Below the pieces are notes generated by a model. It had not been told where the DNA came from and made no database searches. It worked only from the letters and a program-made list of their open reading frames with translations. A stretch of 57,964 bases of DNA. It comes from Oceanospirillum maris DSM 6286. GTDB taxonomy: Bacteria > Pseudomonadota > Gammaproteobacteria > Pseudomonadales > Halomonadaceae. A program made the translations under genes and the position numbers. Shown here piece by piece: positions 8,954 through 18,352 of this stretch (the stretch's first letter is position 1; each line of letters starts with the position of its first letter). The stretch lies in NCBI RefSeq assembly GCF_000422865.1, contig NZ_AUGW01000022.1:1-57964 (forward strand), given 5' to 3'.

Positions 8954-10027
8954 ATGAAAAAAATGATGAAAGCCTCTTTAATGGCCGCTTCAGTATCAGT
9001 CGCTATGACCGGTATCACTTTAGACGCTCAGGCAGCGGACAAAAAAATTCTTCTTAAAGTACCCGTCGCATTTGCGACGAGTCTACCCGGTTTGGGTTCG
9101 CCAATTCCTAAAGTGGCAGAACAAGTTCAGCTAGTATCAAACAACACGATCCGCATGAAAGTATACGAGCCAGGTAAACTGGTAGCCCCTTTTGAGATTC
9201 TAGATGCGGTATCTCGCGGTAAGATCAATGCAGGTTATACCACGGCAGGTTATTGGGCCGGTAAAATCCCAGCATCGCCTCTGTTCTCTGCCGTGCCATT
9301 TGGCCCAGATGCCGGTGAATATATGGCATGGATCTACTACGGTAACGGCCTAAAACTGTATCAAGAGATGTATGATCAGGCGGGTTACAACATCCATGTA
9401 CTGCCCTGCGCGATCAATCCACCAGAAACCTCTGGTTGGTTCTCCAAGCCGATTGAAAAGCCTGAAGACCTTGAAGGCCTGCGTATGCGCTTCTTCGGCC
9501 TAGGCGCTAAAGTCATGGAAAAAATGGGCGTGTCTACCTCTCTACTGCCTGGCTCTGAGATCTTCCCAGCCTTAGAAAAAGGCGCTATCGATGCGACAGA
9601 ATTCTCGATGCCTGCGGTGGATACCCGTGTTGGATTCCATAAAATCGCTAAATATAACTACTTCCCTGGCTGGCACCAGCAATCCACTATCTTTGAGCTA
9701 CTCGTAAACAAAGATACGTGGAACAGCATGTCCAAGTCTCAGCAAGCGGTAATGGATCAAGTATGTAAAGCGTCAATGACAGATTCCTTTGCTGAAGGTG
9801 AAGCAAAACAGTTCTCCGTTATGAAAGAAAATGTTGAGAAAAACGGTGTAAAAATCATGAAGTGGAACGACACCATGCTGACCGCATTCAGCACGGCTTG
9901 GGATGATGTTGCCCAAGAAGAAGCCGCTAACGATGTGTTCTTTAAGAAAGTATGGGATGACCTAAATGGCTTCCGTGAAGATTATAAACTTTGGGGCCAA
10001 AACGGTTACCTACCCCGTCAGAAATGA
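8954..10027 (+). CDS. dctP: TRAP transporter solute-binding protein (DctP family)
   Basis: This is the periplasmic receptor that delivers substrate to the DctQM membrane unit. I place the start at the ATG at 8954, which gives 357 residues opening with a signal peptide (Lys-Lys-Met-Met-Lys, hydrophobic core, Ala-Gln-Ala end near residue 27). A start at 8909 would add 15 polar residues before it. The mature protein fits the subgroup that binds 2-oxo acids or lactate (TakP-like), with the ligand-region motif GLRMRFFGLGAKVMEKMG and a conserved Glu/Phe pair in DATEFSMP. The neighbouring lactate oxidation genes suggest lactate or a related acid. It is followed by stem-loops and then dctQ. Confidence 0.9.
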   Translation: MKKMMKASLMAASVSVAMTGITLDAQAADKKILLKVPVAFATSLPGLGSPIPKVAEQVQLVSNNTIRMKVYEPGKLVAPFEILDAVSRGKINAGYTTAGYWAGKIPASPLFSAVPFGPDAGEYMAWIYYGNGLKLYQEMYDQAGYNIHVLPCAINPPETSGWFSKPIEKPEDLEGLRMRFFGLGAKVMEKMGVSTSLLPGSEIFPALEKGAIDATEFSMPAVDTRVGFHKIAKYNYFPGWHQQSTIFELLVNKDTWNSMSKSQQAVMDQVCKASMTDSFAEGEAKQFSVMKENVEKNGVKIMKWNDTMLTAFSTAWDDVAQEEAANDVFFKKVWDDLNGFREDYKLWGQNGYLPRQK

Positions 10028-10066
10028 TGGCGTAGCCTTTAATCGGGCAAACTGATCGGCCAAAAG

Positions 10067-10112
10067 ACGTTAGGGCCCCACAAGCCCTAACGCCTTATTA
10101 ACCCAATAAGGG
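10067..10112 (+). other. Two consecutive stem-loops between dctP and dctQ
   Basis: CGTTAGGGC (from 10068) pairs with GCCCTAACG (to 10092). CCTTATT then pairs with AATAAGG (10093-10112). No long T-run follows. Such structures after binding-protein genes often stabilise the upstream mRNA or reduce read-through, which would allow more DctP than DctQM. Confidence 0.55.
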
Positions 10113-10247
10113 GAAGTGTTTTGCGGCTTGCCCTGTGATTGAATTGAAGACGCCTTAACTTGTCAGTAGCCAACTGACAAAAAGGTTCAACAAGTCTGGC
10201 CTTTTGTGCCTTTTTAATCCCCCAAAGATGTTTTCAGGAGCGTGGCT

Positions 10248-10778
10248 GTGTCTCACACAACGTCCTCTCCCAAGGTAAACGTGCCATTAGCCGATTTTTT
10301 GGACAAGATTGTTCTGTCGGTAGGTAAGGTTTTCGCTTGGTCTTATGTCCTGCTTATGGCGGTCATTATTTTGCAGGTTGTCCTGCGTTATGGCTTTAAC
10401 CATGGCATGGTTGTTTTGGAAGAGCTGCAATGGCACCTCTATGCTGTCGGTGTGATGTTTGGTATTTCTTATGCTCAAGTCACCAATTCTCATATCCGTG
10501 TCGATCTCTTTCACATGCGGCTCAGTCGTCGGGCGCAACACCTGTGGGAAATTTTTGGCATTCTGTTTCTAATGTTCCCTTTTATCTATGTGGTGTTCGA
10601 TGCCAGCCTGCCATTTTTATATGACTCTTGGCGTATCAATGAAAGTTCTGCGTCACCAACGGGCCTGTCATATCGTTGGATTATTAAGTCGGCTATTCCG
10701 CTGAGTTTTGGTTTGCTGTTCCTCGCGGGGCTATCGCGTTTGATACGTGATGTCGTCGGCTTGGTTAAAGGTCAATAA
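10248..10778 (+). CDS. dctQ: TRAP transporter small membrane subunit (DctQ)
   Basis: This is the four-helix subunit that pairs with DctM in the inner membrane. It has about 176 residues, with hydrophobic stretches near 25-45, 60-80, 100-122 and 145-165. The motif VLEELQWHLYAVGVMFG and the arginine-rich loop IRVDLFHMRLSRRAQ are typical. I prefer the GTG at 10248, which is 7 bases after AGGAG (10236-10240), over the GTG at 10242, which would sit 1 base after it. It comes 12 bases before dctM. Confidence 0.88.
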   Translation: MSHTTSSPKVNVPLADFLDKIVLSVGKVFAWSYVLLMAVIILQVVLRYGFNHGMVVLEELQWHLYAVGVMFGISYAQVTNSHIRVDLFHMRLSRRAQHLWEIFGILFLMFPFIYVVFDASLPFLYDSWRINESSASPTGLSYRWIIKSAIPLSFGLLFLAGLSRLIRDVVGLVKGQ

Positions 10779-10790
10779 GGGGTTCATCTG

Positions 10791-12176
10791 ATGGAAGTTA
10801 ATGAAATTCTTGTCATCGCGATGTTCCTAAGTTTCATCGTGTTGTTGTTTACCGGCTTTCCGGTGGCATTTGTTTTAGGGGGTGTAGGCGTAGCCTTCGC
10901 GTTTATCGGTTATCTATCTGATATTTATCTGGATACCTTTACCGGCCTAGATATGCTCACCCTCAGCTTGGTGGTCAACCGAATATATAAGATTATGGAT
11001 AACTGGGTCATGGTGGCCCTGCCCATGTTTATCTTTATGGGTATCATGCTGGATCGCTCTGGTGTGGCGGAAAAACTGATGAATTCGATTCAACAGTTAT
11101 TTGGCCGTGTGCGCGGAGGCTTAGCAATTACCGTTACCTTGATCGGTATTATTCTGGCAGCCTCTACCGGTATTGTTGGTGCTTCTGTCGTGCTACTGGG
11201 CCTGATGTCACTACCTGCTATGTTGGAGCAAAAATACTCTAAGCCGTTGGCGTTAGGCACGATCGCTTCTGCTGGTACGCTAGGGATCTTGATTCCACCG
11301 TCAATTATGCTGGTGATCATGGCAGATCAACTGGCCTTATCGGTCGGCGATCTGTTTATGGGCGCGGTGATTCCCGGCTTAATGCTGGGCTTTATGTATG
11401 TGGTATTTATTTTAGCGATGGGGGTGTTTAAACCGTCCTCTGCACCACTGCCTACAGATGCCAAGCCGGTTGAGATGAAGATGATTCTGGCGGTGTTCAA
11501 AAGCATCCTGCCACCGGTAGCGCTTATTGTGGCGGTTCTGGGTTCTATTTTTGCCGGTATTGCGACAGCAACAGAGGCATCAGGCGTTGGCGCGTTCGGT
11601 GCAACCTTGCTGGCGCTGTACAACAAGAAACTCAACTTCACGGTCTTTAAAGAAGTTACCCAGGGGACTTACAACACCACCGCTTATATCTTTGCGGTCT
11701 TCTTAGGCGCAACCTGCTTTGCCCTTGTATTACGAGAGTTAGGCGGTGATGAACTCATTGAACACTGGCTAACTAGCCTGCCATTTGGCACCTACGGCAT
11801 TATTGCCTGCGTACTGGCGATTATCTTCCTGCTGGGTTTCTTCCTTGATTGGATTGAAATCACCTTGATCGCACTGCCGTTATTGGCTCCTGTTATCTCG
11901 GCATTGGGCTTAGATATTGACGGCTACGGCGTGGTAGATAATCCAGAACTGGTTTGGTTTGTGATGTTGGTAGCGATGGCCTTGCAGACATCCTTCCTGA
12001 CACCGCCCGTAGGCTTCTCTATATTCTATCTGAAAGGGGTTTGCCCGCCGGATGTAAAACTGTCTGATATCTATAAAGGTGTTGTGCCTTTCATCATGAT
12101 TCAGCTGTTAGCACTGGCGATTATTGTGGCTTGGCCGGAACTGGTACTTTGGCTACCGGCTATGGCTTACGGCTAA
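10791..12176 (+). CDS. dctM: TRAP transporter large permease subunit (DctM)
   Basis: This sodium-coupled permease moves the substrate delivered by DctP. The 461 residues are almost wholly hydrophobic, with about 12 membrane segments. Family motifs include LFTGFPVAFVLGG near the start, LAASTGIVGASVVLLGLMSLP, and GTIASAGTLGILIPPSIML, which forms part of the transport core. The ATG at 10791 follows AAGGGG at a normal distance. It is translated just after dctQ and likely shares one mRNA. A stable hairpin follows before lldE. Confidence 0.95.
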   Translation: MEVNEILVIAMFLSFIVLLFTGFPVAFVLGGVGVAFAFIGYLSDIYLDTFTGLDMLTLSLVVNRIYKIMDNWVMVALPMFIFMGIMLDRSGVAEKLMNSIQQLFGRVRGGLAITVTLIGIILAASTGIVGASVVLLGLMSLPAMLEQKYSKPLALGTIASAGTLGILIPPSIMLVIMADQLALSVGDLFMGAVIPGLMLGFMYVVFILAMGVFKPSSAPLPTDAKPVEMKMILAVFKSILPPVALIVAVLGSIFAGIATATEASGVGAFGATLLALYNKKLNFTVFKEVTQGTYNTTAYIFAVFLGATCFALVLRELGGDELIEHWLTSLPFGTYGIIACVLAIIFLLGFFLDWIEITLIALPLLAPVISALGLDIDGYGVVDNPELVWFVMLVAMALQTSFLTPPVGFSIFYLKGVCPPDVKLSDIYKGVVPFIMIQLLALAIIVAWPELVLWLPAMAYG

Positions 12177-12194
12177 CACTCGCTGTGTTTTATC

Positions 12195-12216
12195 CCTGCA
12201 CCCGCTCGGGTGCAGG
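12195..12216 (+). other. Hairpin between dctM and lldE
   Basis: CCTGCACCC pairs perfectly with GGGTGCAGG across a four-base loop. No T-run follows, so it is more likely an mRNA-processing or partial-termination element than a full terminator. Confidence 0.5.
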
Positions 12217-12317
12217 TCATTCGTTTGAACCTGATTTGATAAGAATATTCGAAAAAATAAAAGCTTCGACATAAAAAGCGCTGATTCACAGTGCAGAATA
12301 ATACGAGAGTATTAGCG

Positions 12318-13109
12318 ATGAGCAGTATTAAATTATATCCCCCCAAACCTAAGCAGGTTTACTTTTTTGGCACCTGTCTGGTAGATCTTTTCTATCCCGA
12401 TGCGGGCATGGCCGGTATTCAACTACTGGAACATGAAGGCATTGAAGTGATCTTTCCGCAGGATCAAACCTGCTGTGGCCAACCGGCCTATACCTCTGGT
12501 TATCAGGATCAGGCCCGTGAAGTGGCGGCGGCTCAGTTGAAGCTCTTTCCAGAAAATCACCTGATCGTACTACCGTCTGGCTCCTGCGCGGGCATGATGC
12601 GTGAGCATTACCCTGAGCTGTTTACTGGACAGCCGGAAGAAACCCGCGCGAAAGATATCGCTTCCCGCGTTTATGAGTTAACCGAGTTTTTGCTGCACGT
12701 TTGCCATATTCAGATCGAAGACAAAGGGGAGCCCATCAAGGTCGCCATGCATACCTCCTGCAGTGCTCGCCGTGAGATGGGCCTGGGAGAAGTGGGGCCT
12801 GCATTATTGAGAAAAATGGACAATGTTGAGCTGGTTGAACAGGCTCGGATCAAAGAGTGCTGCGGTTTTGGCGGTGCCTTCTCGGTGCGACACCCTGAAA
12901 TTTCAGGGGCGATGGTCACCGATAAAGTTGAAGCGATTGATGCCACCGGCGCAGACACCATGATCACCAGTGACTGCGGCTGCATGATGAATATTACCGG
13001 TGCAGCGGAGCACATCAAGAGCCAAGAGATCAAAAGCCAAGGGAAAGGAGGCTCATTCAACGGCGAGCATATTGCCAGCTTCCTATGGAGACGCTGCCAT
13101 GAGTCATAA
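12318..13109 (+). CDS. lldE: L-lactate oxidation iron-sulfur subunit LldE/LutA
   Basis: LldE (LutA) is part of the three-protein membrane-associated L-lactate:quinone oxidoreductase. The 263 residues contain two CCG domains with their cysteine motifs, QTCCGQPAYTSGYQDQA and KECCGFGGAFSVRHPEIS, which hold a cluster. I chose the ATG at 12318; a GTG at 12291 would add nine residues but the homologous region begins after Ser-Ser-Ile. The last 11 bases overlap lldF. Near the end, IKSQE-IKSQG comes from a 15-bp duplication. It lies 141 bases after dctM, so it may be co-transcribed with the transporter. Confidence 0.93.
   Translation: MSSIKLYPPKPKQVYFFGTCLVDLFYPDAGMAGIQLLEHEGIEVIFPQDQTCCGQPAYTSGYQDQAREVAAAQLKLFPENHLIVLPSGSCAGMMREHYPELFTGQPEETRAKDIASRVYELTEFLLHVCHIQIEDKGEPIKVAMHTSCSARREMGLGEVGPALLRKMDNVELVEQARIKECCGFGGAFSVRHPEISGAMVTDKVEAIDATGADTMITSDCGCMMNITGAAEHIKSQEIKSQGKGGSFNGEHIASFLWRRCHES
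13014..13043 (+). repeat. 15-bp duplication in the 3' end of lldE
   Basis: ATCAAGAGCCAAGAG and ATCAAAAGCCAAGGG are adjacent and in frame. They duplicate five residues near the LldE C-terminus. Confidence 0.65.
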
Positions 13110-14562
13110 TCAAAGCGTAAAAGAATTCCACCCACGGGTGCACAACGCCATTGCTAACCCACAGATCCGAGCCAACTTTCGCAAGGCAATGGATGGCCTA
13201 ATGGATAAGCGCCAGCAAGCGTTTCCATCGGATGACGAACTAGAGCGTACCCGTGAATTGGCCGCAGCAATCCGCCTTCGGGCGCTGGCAAAACTGCCCG
13301 AATTGCTGGAAAAGCTGGAAGCGAATCTAACCGCTCAAGGCATCAAGGTACACTGGGCAGAAGATGGCGATGAAGCCTGTAAGATTATTCTCGATATCTG
13401 CCAGCAGAAAAAAGCCAAGAGCGTTATCAAGGGCAAATCCATGGTCAGCGAAGAGATGGAGCTGAACCATTATCTTGAAAAACACGGCATTGAAGCGCTG
13501 GAATCCGATCTGGGTGAATATATCGTCCAACTGGCGGAAGAAACACCATCCCATATCATCATGCCGGCCATCCATAAAAATACCGATCAGATTTCGGATC
13601 TGATGCACGAAAAAACCGGCACGAAAAAGTCCCGAGATGTGGAGTACCTTACCGCAGAAGCCCGTCAACAGTTAAGAGAGCGCTTTGAAAAAGCTGATAT
13701 AGGGGTTTCTGGTGTTAACTTTGCCGTGGCTGAAACCGGCACCCTATGCCTCGTAGAAAACGAAGGTAATGGTCGTCTAACCACTACGGTTCCACCGGTA
13801 CATATCGCCGTGACCGGTATCGAAAAGGTGGTGGAAAACCTAGAAGACGTTGCTCCCTTATTGTCGATTCTGACGCGCTCGGCCACCGGCCAGCACATTA
13901 CGACCTATTTCAATATGATCTCCAGCCCGCGCAAAGAAGGCGAACTTGATGGCCCAGAAGAGGTGCATCTGGTGCTGGTGGATAGTGGACGCTCTAACAT
14001 CTATCAGGATGATGAACTGCTCGACACCCTGCGCTGTATTCGCTGTGGTGCTTGTATGAATCATTGTCCGGTATACACACGCATTGGCGGCCACGCTTAC
14101 GGCCACACCTATCCGGGGCCGATTGGTTCTATTCTGATGCCACACCTAGTGGGTATGGATGACGCCAAAGACCTACCTAGCGCCTCCTCATTATGCGGTG
14201 CCTGCGGTGAAGTTTGCCCAGTAAAAATTCCGATACCTAAACTGCTGGTGCGCCTACGGGAAGAATCTGTAGCTGGCAATAGCGATCATGCCAATTCGGT
14301 GGTTAAAGGCCGAGGCGTAAAACGAAACCGCGTAGAGTCTTTGGTCTGGAAAGGCTGGGCCAAGATGCATAAGCACGGTGGCCTGTATCGCACGGGAACA
14401 GGGCTTGCTACGGTTTTTCGCGGTTTAGTGCCCAGTAACTTGGGCGCTTGGACCAACTGTCGAACAGCACCTAAACTAGCCGCAAGCACGCTACACCAAC
14501 AAGTAAAAGCCCGTCAACAGGAAAAAGCAGCCCAAGATAAAAACCAAGGAGAGCCGTCATGA
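13099..14562 (+). CDS. lldF: L-lactate oxidation iron-sulfur subunit LldF/LutB
   Basis: LldF (LutB) is the two-cluster ferredoxin-like subunit of L-lactate oxidase. The 487 residues carry an LUD domain (about 60-290) with the AETGTLCLVENEGNGRL motif. Two 4Fe-4S motifs follow: CIRCGACMNHCPVY and CGACGEVCPVKIP near residues 313-375. The ATG at 13099 overlaps the end of lldE by 11 bases and has GGAG just upstream. The longer frame from 13000 would only translate lldE sequence out of frame. The stop overlaps the lldG start (ATGA). The three genes form one translationally coupled unit. Confidence 0.95.
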   Translation: MSHNQSVKEFHPRVHNAIANPQIRANFRKAMDGLMDKRQQAFPSDDELERTRELAAAIRLRALAKLPELLEKLEANLTAQGIKVHWAEDGDEACKIILDICQQKKAKSVIKGKSMVSEEMELNHYLEKHGIEALESDLGEYIVQLAEETPSHIIMPAIHKNTDQISDLMHEKTGTKKSRDVEYLTAEARQQLRERFEKADIGVSGVNFAVAETGTLCLVENEGNGRLTTTVPPVHIAVTGIEKVVENLEDVAPLLSILTRSATGQHITTYFNMISSPRKEGELDGPEEVHLVLVDSGRSNIYQDDELLDTLRCIRCGACMNHCPVYTRIGGHAYGHTYPGPIGSILMPHLVGMDDAKDLPSASSLCGACGEVCPVKIPIPKLLVRLREESVAGNSDHANSVVKGRGVKRNRVESLVWKGWAKMHKHGGLYRTGTGLATVFRGLVPSNLGAWTNCRTAPKLAASTLHQQVKARQQEKAAQDKNQGEPS

Positions 14563-15230
14563 GCGCCCGTGATGCCATTTTAAATCGTCTGCGCCACCGT
14601 CGTGACGGTGCCTTAACCGCTCCTGTAAGCGATTTCTCCGTGGTAACGGAAAAGCAGTGGAGCCCTGCGGAAAAGCGGGATCTTTTTCAACAGAAAATCG
14701 AATCCGTACATGGTGAAGTACATCGTGTGCGGCATGATAACTGGCTGGAAAAACTAAAACACTTGTTAGCTGAAAAACAGGTAAAGAACCTTCTGACACC
14801 CCAAAAAGCTCAAGTCGGTTTAGATGTCCGTGCAGAACTGTCGGAAAGCGATATAGCGCTACTGGCCTATGATCAGCCCATTGAAGGCTGGAAGGCGGAG
14901 CTGTTTTCCCATGTGGATGCGGCTATTACCGATGTACGGAGCGCTATCGCTGAAACCGGTACCTTAGTGCTCTGGCCGGATGCCGATCAGCCGCGACTGA
15001 TGAGTTTGGTTCCACCCATCCACTTTGCCATTCTGGATGCCGACCAGCTGAAAAACACCTTCCATGAAGTGATTACCTCTGAACGCTGGGGGGCAACTGA
15101 AAAGGGTGGCGAGGGAATGCCAACCAATGCACTGCTAATCTCCGGTCCTTCAAAAACCGCAGATATTGAACAAACACTGGCTTATGGCGTACACGGCCCT
15201 AAAGAACTCATTGTGCTGATTCGAGAATAA
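14559..15230 (+). CDS. lldG: L-lactate oxidation subunit LldG/LutC
   Basis: LldG (LutC) is the third, LUD-domain subunit of the L-lactate oxidation complex. The 223 residues match the family. The conserved block AIAETGTLVLWPDADQPRL followed by SLVPPIHFAIL lies near 128-165, and the glycine-rich C-terminal GVHGPKELIVLI is typical. The ATG overlaps the lldF stop. An 11-base gap separates it from the D-lactate dehydrogenase gene. Confidence 0.93.
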   Translation: MSARDAILNRLRHRRDGALTAPVSDFSVVTEKQWSPAEKRDLFQQKIESVHGEVHRVRHDNWLEKLKHLLAEKQVKNLLTPQKAQVGLDVRAELSESDIALLAYDQPIEGWKAELFSHVDAAITDVRSAIAETGTLVLWPDADQPRLMSLVPPIHFAILDADQLKNTFHEVITSERWGATEKGGEGMPTNALLISGPSKTADIEQTLAYGVHGPKELIVLIRE

Positions 15231-15241
15231 GGCAACCCAAT

Positions 15242-18160
15242 ATGAAACACGCATACCATGAGCTTGCTAACGAGCTTCGTCAATTTATATCCCAAGACCG
15301 TCTGATCCATGACGAGCTGCGAACGCTTGCCTATGGTACCGATGCTAGTTTTTATCGGCTAATCCCTCAGTTAGTCGTGCGAGTTGATAACGAAGAAGAG
15401 GTTATCAAAGTACTTAAAGCGACGGCTGCCCGTAAGCTTCCGGTGACCTTCCGTGCAGCAGGTACCAGTCTTTCTGGTCAAGCAATAACCGATTCTGTGC
15501 TTATTCAGCTCAGTAGCCATTGGCGCGGTTATCGTATTCATGATCATGGTGCATGTATTTCTCTACAACCGGGAATAATTGGCGGTAAAGCGAATCAGTT
15601 ATTAGCGCCTTTCCAACGTAAAATTGGCCCTGATCCCGCATCCATTAATGCCGCCATGATTGGTGGTATTGCCGCTAATAACGCTAGTGGCATGTGCTGC
15701 GGCACAGCCCAAAACAGCTATAACACCGTGGAAAATATGCGGGTGATCTTGGCAGATGGCTCCCTGCTAGACACCTCTGATGAGGCCAGTCGTAAGGCAT
15801 TTTCCGAGAGTCACGCTGAGCTACTGTCTGAGCTAAAAGCACTGGGGGATAAAACCCGTGACAATCAGCAATTGGCGGATCTCATTCGTCATAAATACCG
15901 CCTAAAAAATACTACAGGTTACAGTTTGAACGCTCTGGTGGATTACACTGATCCGTTTGAGATTCTAAAGCATCTGATGATCGGCTCCGAAGGCACCTTA
16001 GGCTTTATTAGCGAAGTCACCTATCGCACCGTCATTGAACATCCGCTAAAAGCGGCCGCCTTGATTTTCTTCCCAGATATGGCCGCCACCTGCCGCGCCG
16101 TTATCGCCATGAAGCCGTCCCCCGTAGCCGCAGTAGAGCTGATTGATCGTGCCGGCCTTCATGCAGTGGAAGACAAACCCGGTATGCCTGATATTCTGAA
16201 AACGCTGGGGAAGGATGTTGCCGCGCTGTTAGTCGATGTTCGCGCCAGTGATCGTACCGAGCTGGATCAAAAGCTAGCAGACGTTGCTGCCGCCATTGAA
16301 GGTATCGAAACCGTCACGCCTATTGAATTCACCGAAGATGCAAGTACCTACGCTCTGTATTGGAAGATACGTAAAGGCTTATTTCCTGCCGTCGGCGCTG
16401 TTCGTCTAACCGGCACAACAGTCATTATTGAAGATGTTGCCTTTCCCGTCGAACAACTGGCAGAAGGCGTACTGGAGCTACAGCAAGTATTCCGTAAATA
16501 CGGTTACGACGAAGCCCTATTGTTTGGTCACGCCTTAGAGGGAAACCTACATTTTGTGTTCACTCAGGGTTTTGACGGCCCCAAAGAGGTCGCACGCTAC
16601 CAACAATTGATGGATGAAGTTGCCAATTTAGTCGCTGTAAAATACAAGGGGTCACTTAAAGCAGAGCATGGCACCGGCCGTAATATGGCCCCCTATGTGG
16701 AGCTTGAATGGGGCAAAGATGGCTACGAGCTGATGTGGCAGTTGAAAGCGCTGTTTGATCCTGCGCATCTATTGAATCCTGATGTTATTCTAACCCGCAA
16801 CCCTAACTTGCACCTTGAGAACCTAAAACCGCTGCCTCCAGCAAGCCCCTTGATCGATAAATGTATCGAATGTGGTTTCTGTGAATCCTCCTGCCCATCC
16901 CGCAATTTAAGCCTAACACCGCGCCAGCGTATTGTGATCTGGCGGGAGATCAATCGCCTTGAGGCAGAGTCTGAAAAACCGAACAGAAAGAACACAGAAG
17001 ATGCGGCTCGATTGAAAGAGATGGTCAGCGAATACGACTACCAAGGTATTGATACCTGTGCCGGTTGCGGCCTGTGTGAAATGAATTGCCCTGTGGATAT
17101 TAATACCGGTGATTTAACCCGCAGCCTGCGCTATGAGCGGAATAAAGGCTATTCGGGAACGGCAAAATGGATTGGCAATCATTTCGAAACAGTTGCCAAC
17201 ACCTCCCGTGCCATGCTAAAGATTGCAGATGGAATGCATGCTTTGGTCGGCAGTAAAGCAATGACGACCTTCACCTCCACAGCACGTAAAGTGTCTGGGA
17301 ACCGTGTGCAGCAGTGGACACCTTCCATGCCTAAGGCTGCGCCTAAGATAGACTCTCTTCTTAAGCGTCAGTCTCTGAGTCAGTTACATCGTCTGCAGGG
17401 GGATGCTGTCACTGACGTTAATAGCGGAAACAATCGAGCAGAAGACCGAGTGGTCTATCTGCCAAGTTGTGCTACGCGAATTATGGGCGCTGCGCGTCAT
17501 CAGGGTGAGGATAGATCAACGCCGGAAGTTGCTTTGAGCTTGCTGAATAAAGCAGGTTTTCAGATTATCTTCCCAGATCAGATAGGTGATCAATGCTGCG
17601 GCATGCCATTTCAGAGCAAGGGGCAGTTCGCCGCTGCTGATGCGAAAGCAGAGCAGTTAAACCAGGCGTTACTGGCCGCAACTGAAGACGGGCGTTATCC
17701 GGTGTTTTGTGACACCAGTCCCTGCCTGATGCAAATGCGTGAAAAACTGGATAGTCGTCTGCGATTATATGAACAGGTCGAATTTATTTATGACTTTGTT
17801 CTACCTCGTCTGACAATACCCCATAAAACCGATCGCATTGCGCTGCATGTTACTTGCAGCACCACCAAAATGGGACTGGCTGACAAGTTTGTGGCTTTGG
17901 CGCAAGCTTGTGCAGAGAACGTTGTCATACCACCGGATATTACCTGTTGTGGTTTTGCTGGGGATAAAGGCTTCTCCCAACCTGAATTAAATGCATCTGC
18001 GCTAAAAGATCTGCCAGAAGCCGTTAAAGGTTGTGATGAAGGCTTTTCTAACAGCAGAACCTGTGAAATCGGTTTAAGTGAGAACAGTGGTATTCCTTAT
18101 CAATCTATTATCTATTTAGTGGATCGATTGAGTGAATATCGACCGGATGCTCACAGATAA
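15242..18160 (+). CDS. dld: FAD/iron-sulfur D-lactate dehydrogenase (Dld-II type)
   Basis: This oxidises D-lactate (or a similar 2-hydroxy acid) and passes electrons to the respiratory chain. The 972 residues fuse three parts: an FAD_binding_4 domain with VTFRAAGTSLSGQA (about 60-75) and the FAD-oxidase C-terminal domain; two ferredoxin motifs, CIECGFCESSCPS and CAGCGLCEMNCPVD (about 540-620); and two CCG domains with DQCCGMPFQSKG and DITCCGFAGDKG. The length and order fit Dld-II of Shewanella and the dld of Pseudomonas lactate operons. YdiJ-like 2-hydroxyglutarate dehydrogenases share this architecture, but its place after lldG favours lactate. The stop codon lies in a 15-bp duplication. Confidence 0.92.
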   Translation: MKHAYHELANELRQFISQDRLIHDELRTLAYGTDASFYRLIPQLVVRVDNEEEVIKVLKATAARKLPVTFRAAGTSLSGQAITDSVLIQLSSHWRGYRIHDHGACISLQPGIIGGKANQLLAPFQRKIGPDPASINAAMIGGIAANNASGMCCGTAQNSYNTVENMRVILADGSLLDTSDEASRKAFSESHAELLSELKALGDKTRDNQQLADLIRHKYRLKNTTGYSLNALVDYTDPFEILKHLMIGSEGTLGFISEVTYRTVIEHPLKAAALIFFPDMAATCRAVIAMKPSPVAAVELIDRAGLHAVEDKPGMPDILKTLGKDVAALLVDVRASDRTELDQKLADVAAAIEGIETVTPIEFTEDASTYALYWKIRKGLFPAVGAVRLTGTTVIIEDVAFPVEQLAEGVLELQQVFRKYGYDEALLFGHALEGNLHFVFTQGFDGPKEVARYQQLMDEVANLVAVKYKGSLKAEHGTGRNMAPYVELEWGKDGYELMWQLKALFDPAHLLNPDVILTRNPNLHLENLKPLPPASPLIDKCIECGFCESSCPSRNLSLTPRQRIVIWREINRLEAESEKPNRKNTEDAARLKEMVSEYDYQGIDTCAGCGLCEMNCPVDINTGDLTRSLRYERNKGYSGTAKWIGNHFETVANTSRAMLKIADGMHALVGSKAMTTFTSTARKVSGNRVQQWTPSMPKAAPKIDSLLKRQSLSQLHRLQGDAVTDVNSGNNRAEDRVVYLPSCATRIMGAARHQGEDRSTPEVALSLLNKAGFQIIFPDQIGDQCCGMPFQSKGQFAAADAKAEQLNQALLAATEDGRYPVFCDTSPCLMQMREKLDSRLRLYEQVEFIYDFVLPRLTIPHKTDRIALHVTCSTTKMGLADKFVALAQACAENVVIPPDITCCGFAGDKGFSQPELNASALKDLPEAVKGCDEGFSNSRTCEIGLSENSGIPYQSIIYLVDRLSEYRPDAHR

Positions 18161-18182
18161 CGCTCTGACAGATAAAACTCTG
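18153..18182 (+). repeat. 15-bp duplication across the dld stop codon
   Basis: ACAGATAACGCTCTG and ACAGATAAAACTCTG are adjacent. The first copy contains the TAA stop of dld. Confidence 0.65.
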
Positions 18183-18352
18183 AAATGGAGATCTACGGAC
18201 AGATCAAGGCTCGGCTTTTGGTAACACCTAGTGCGCTATAAAAATAAGTGCTAATAAAATGACCCGAATAAAACAGCGTCAATAAAGTGATACCAAAAGC
18301 CAAAATAAAAACAAAGAATATCGCCTCATACGAGGTTTAAGGAGCCCTGACA

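Noticed and set aside
18230-18352. A flagellar sigma-28 promoter before the chemoreceptor gene
   Set aside because: TAAA elements and a CCGAATAA stretch occur, but the match to GCCGATAA is only about five of eight.
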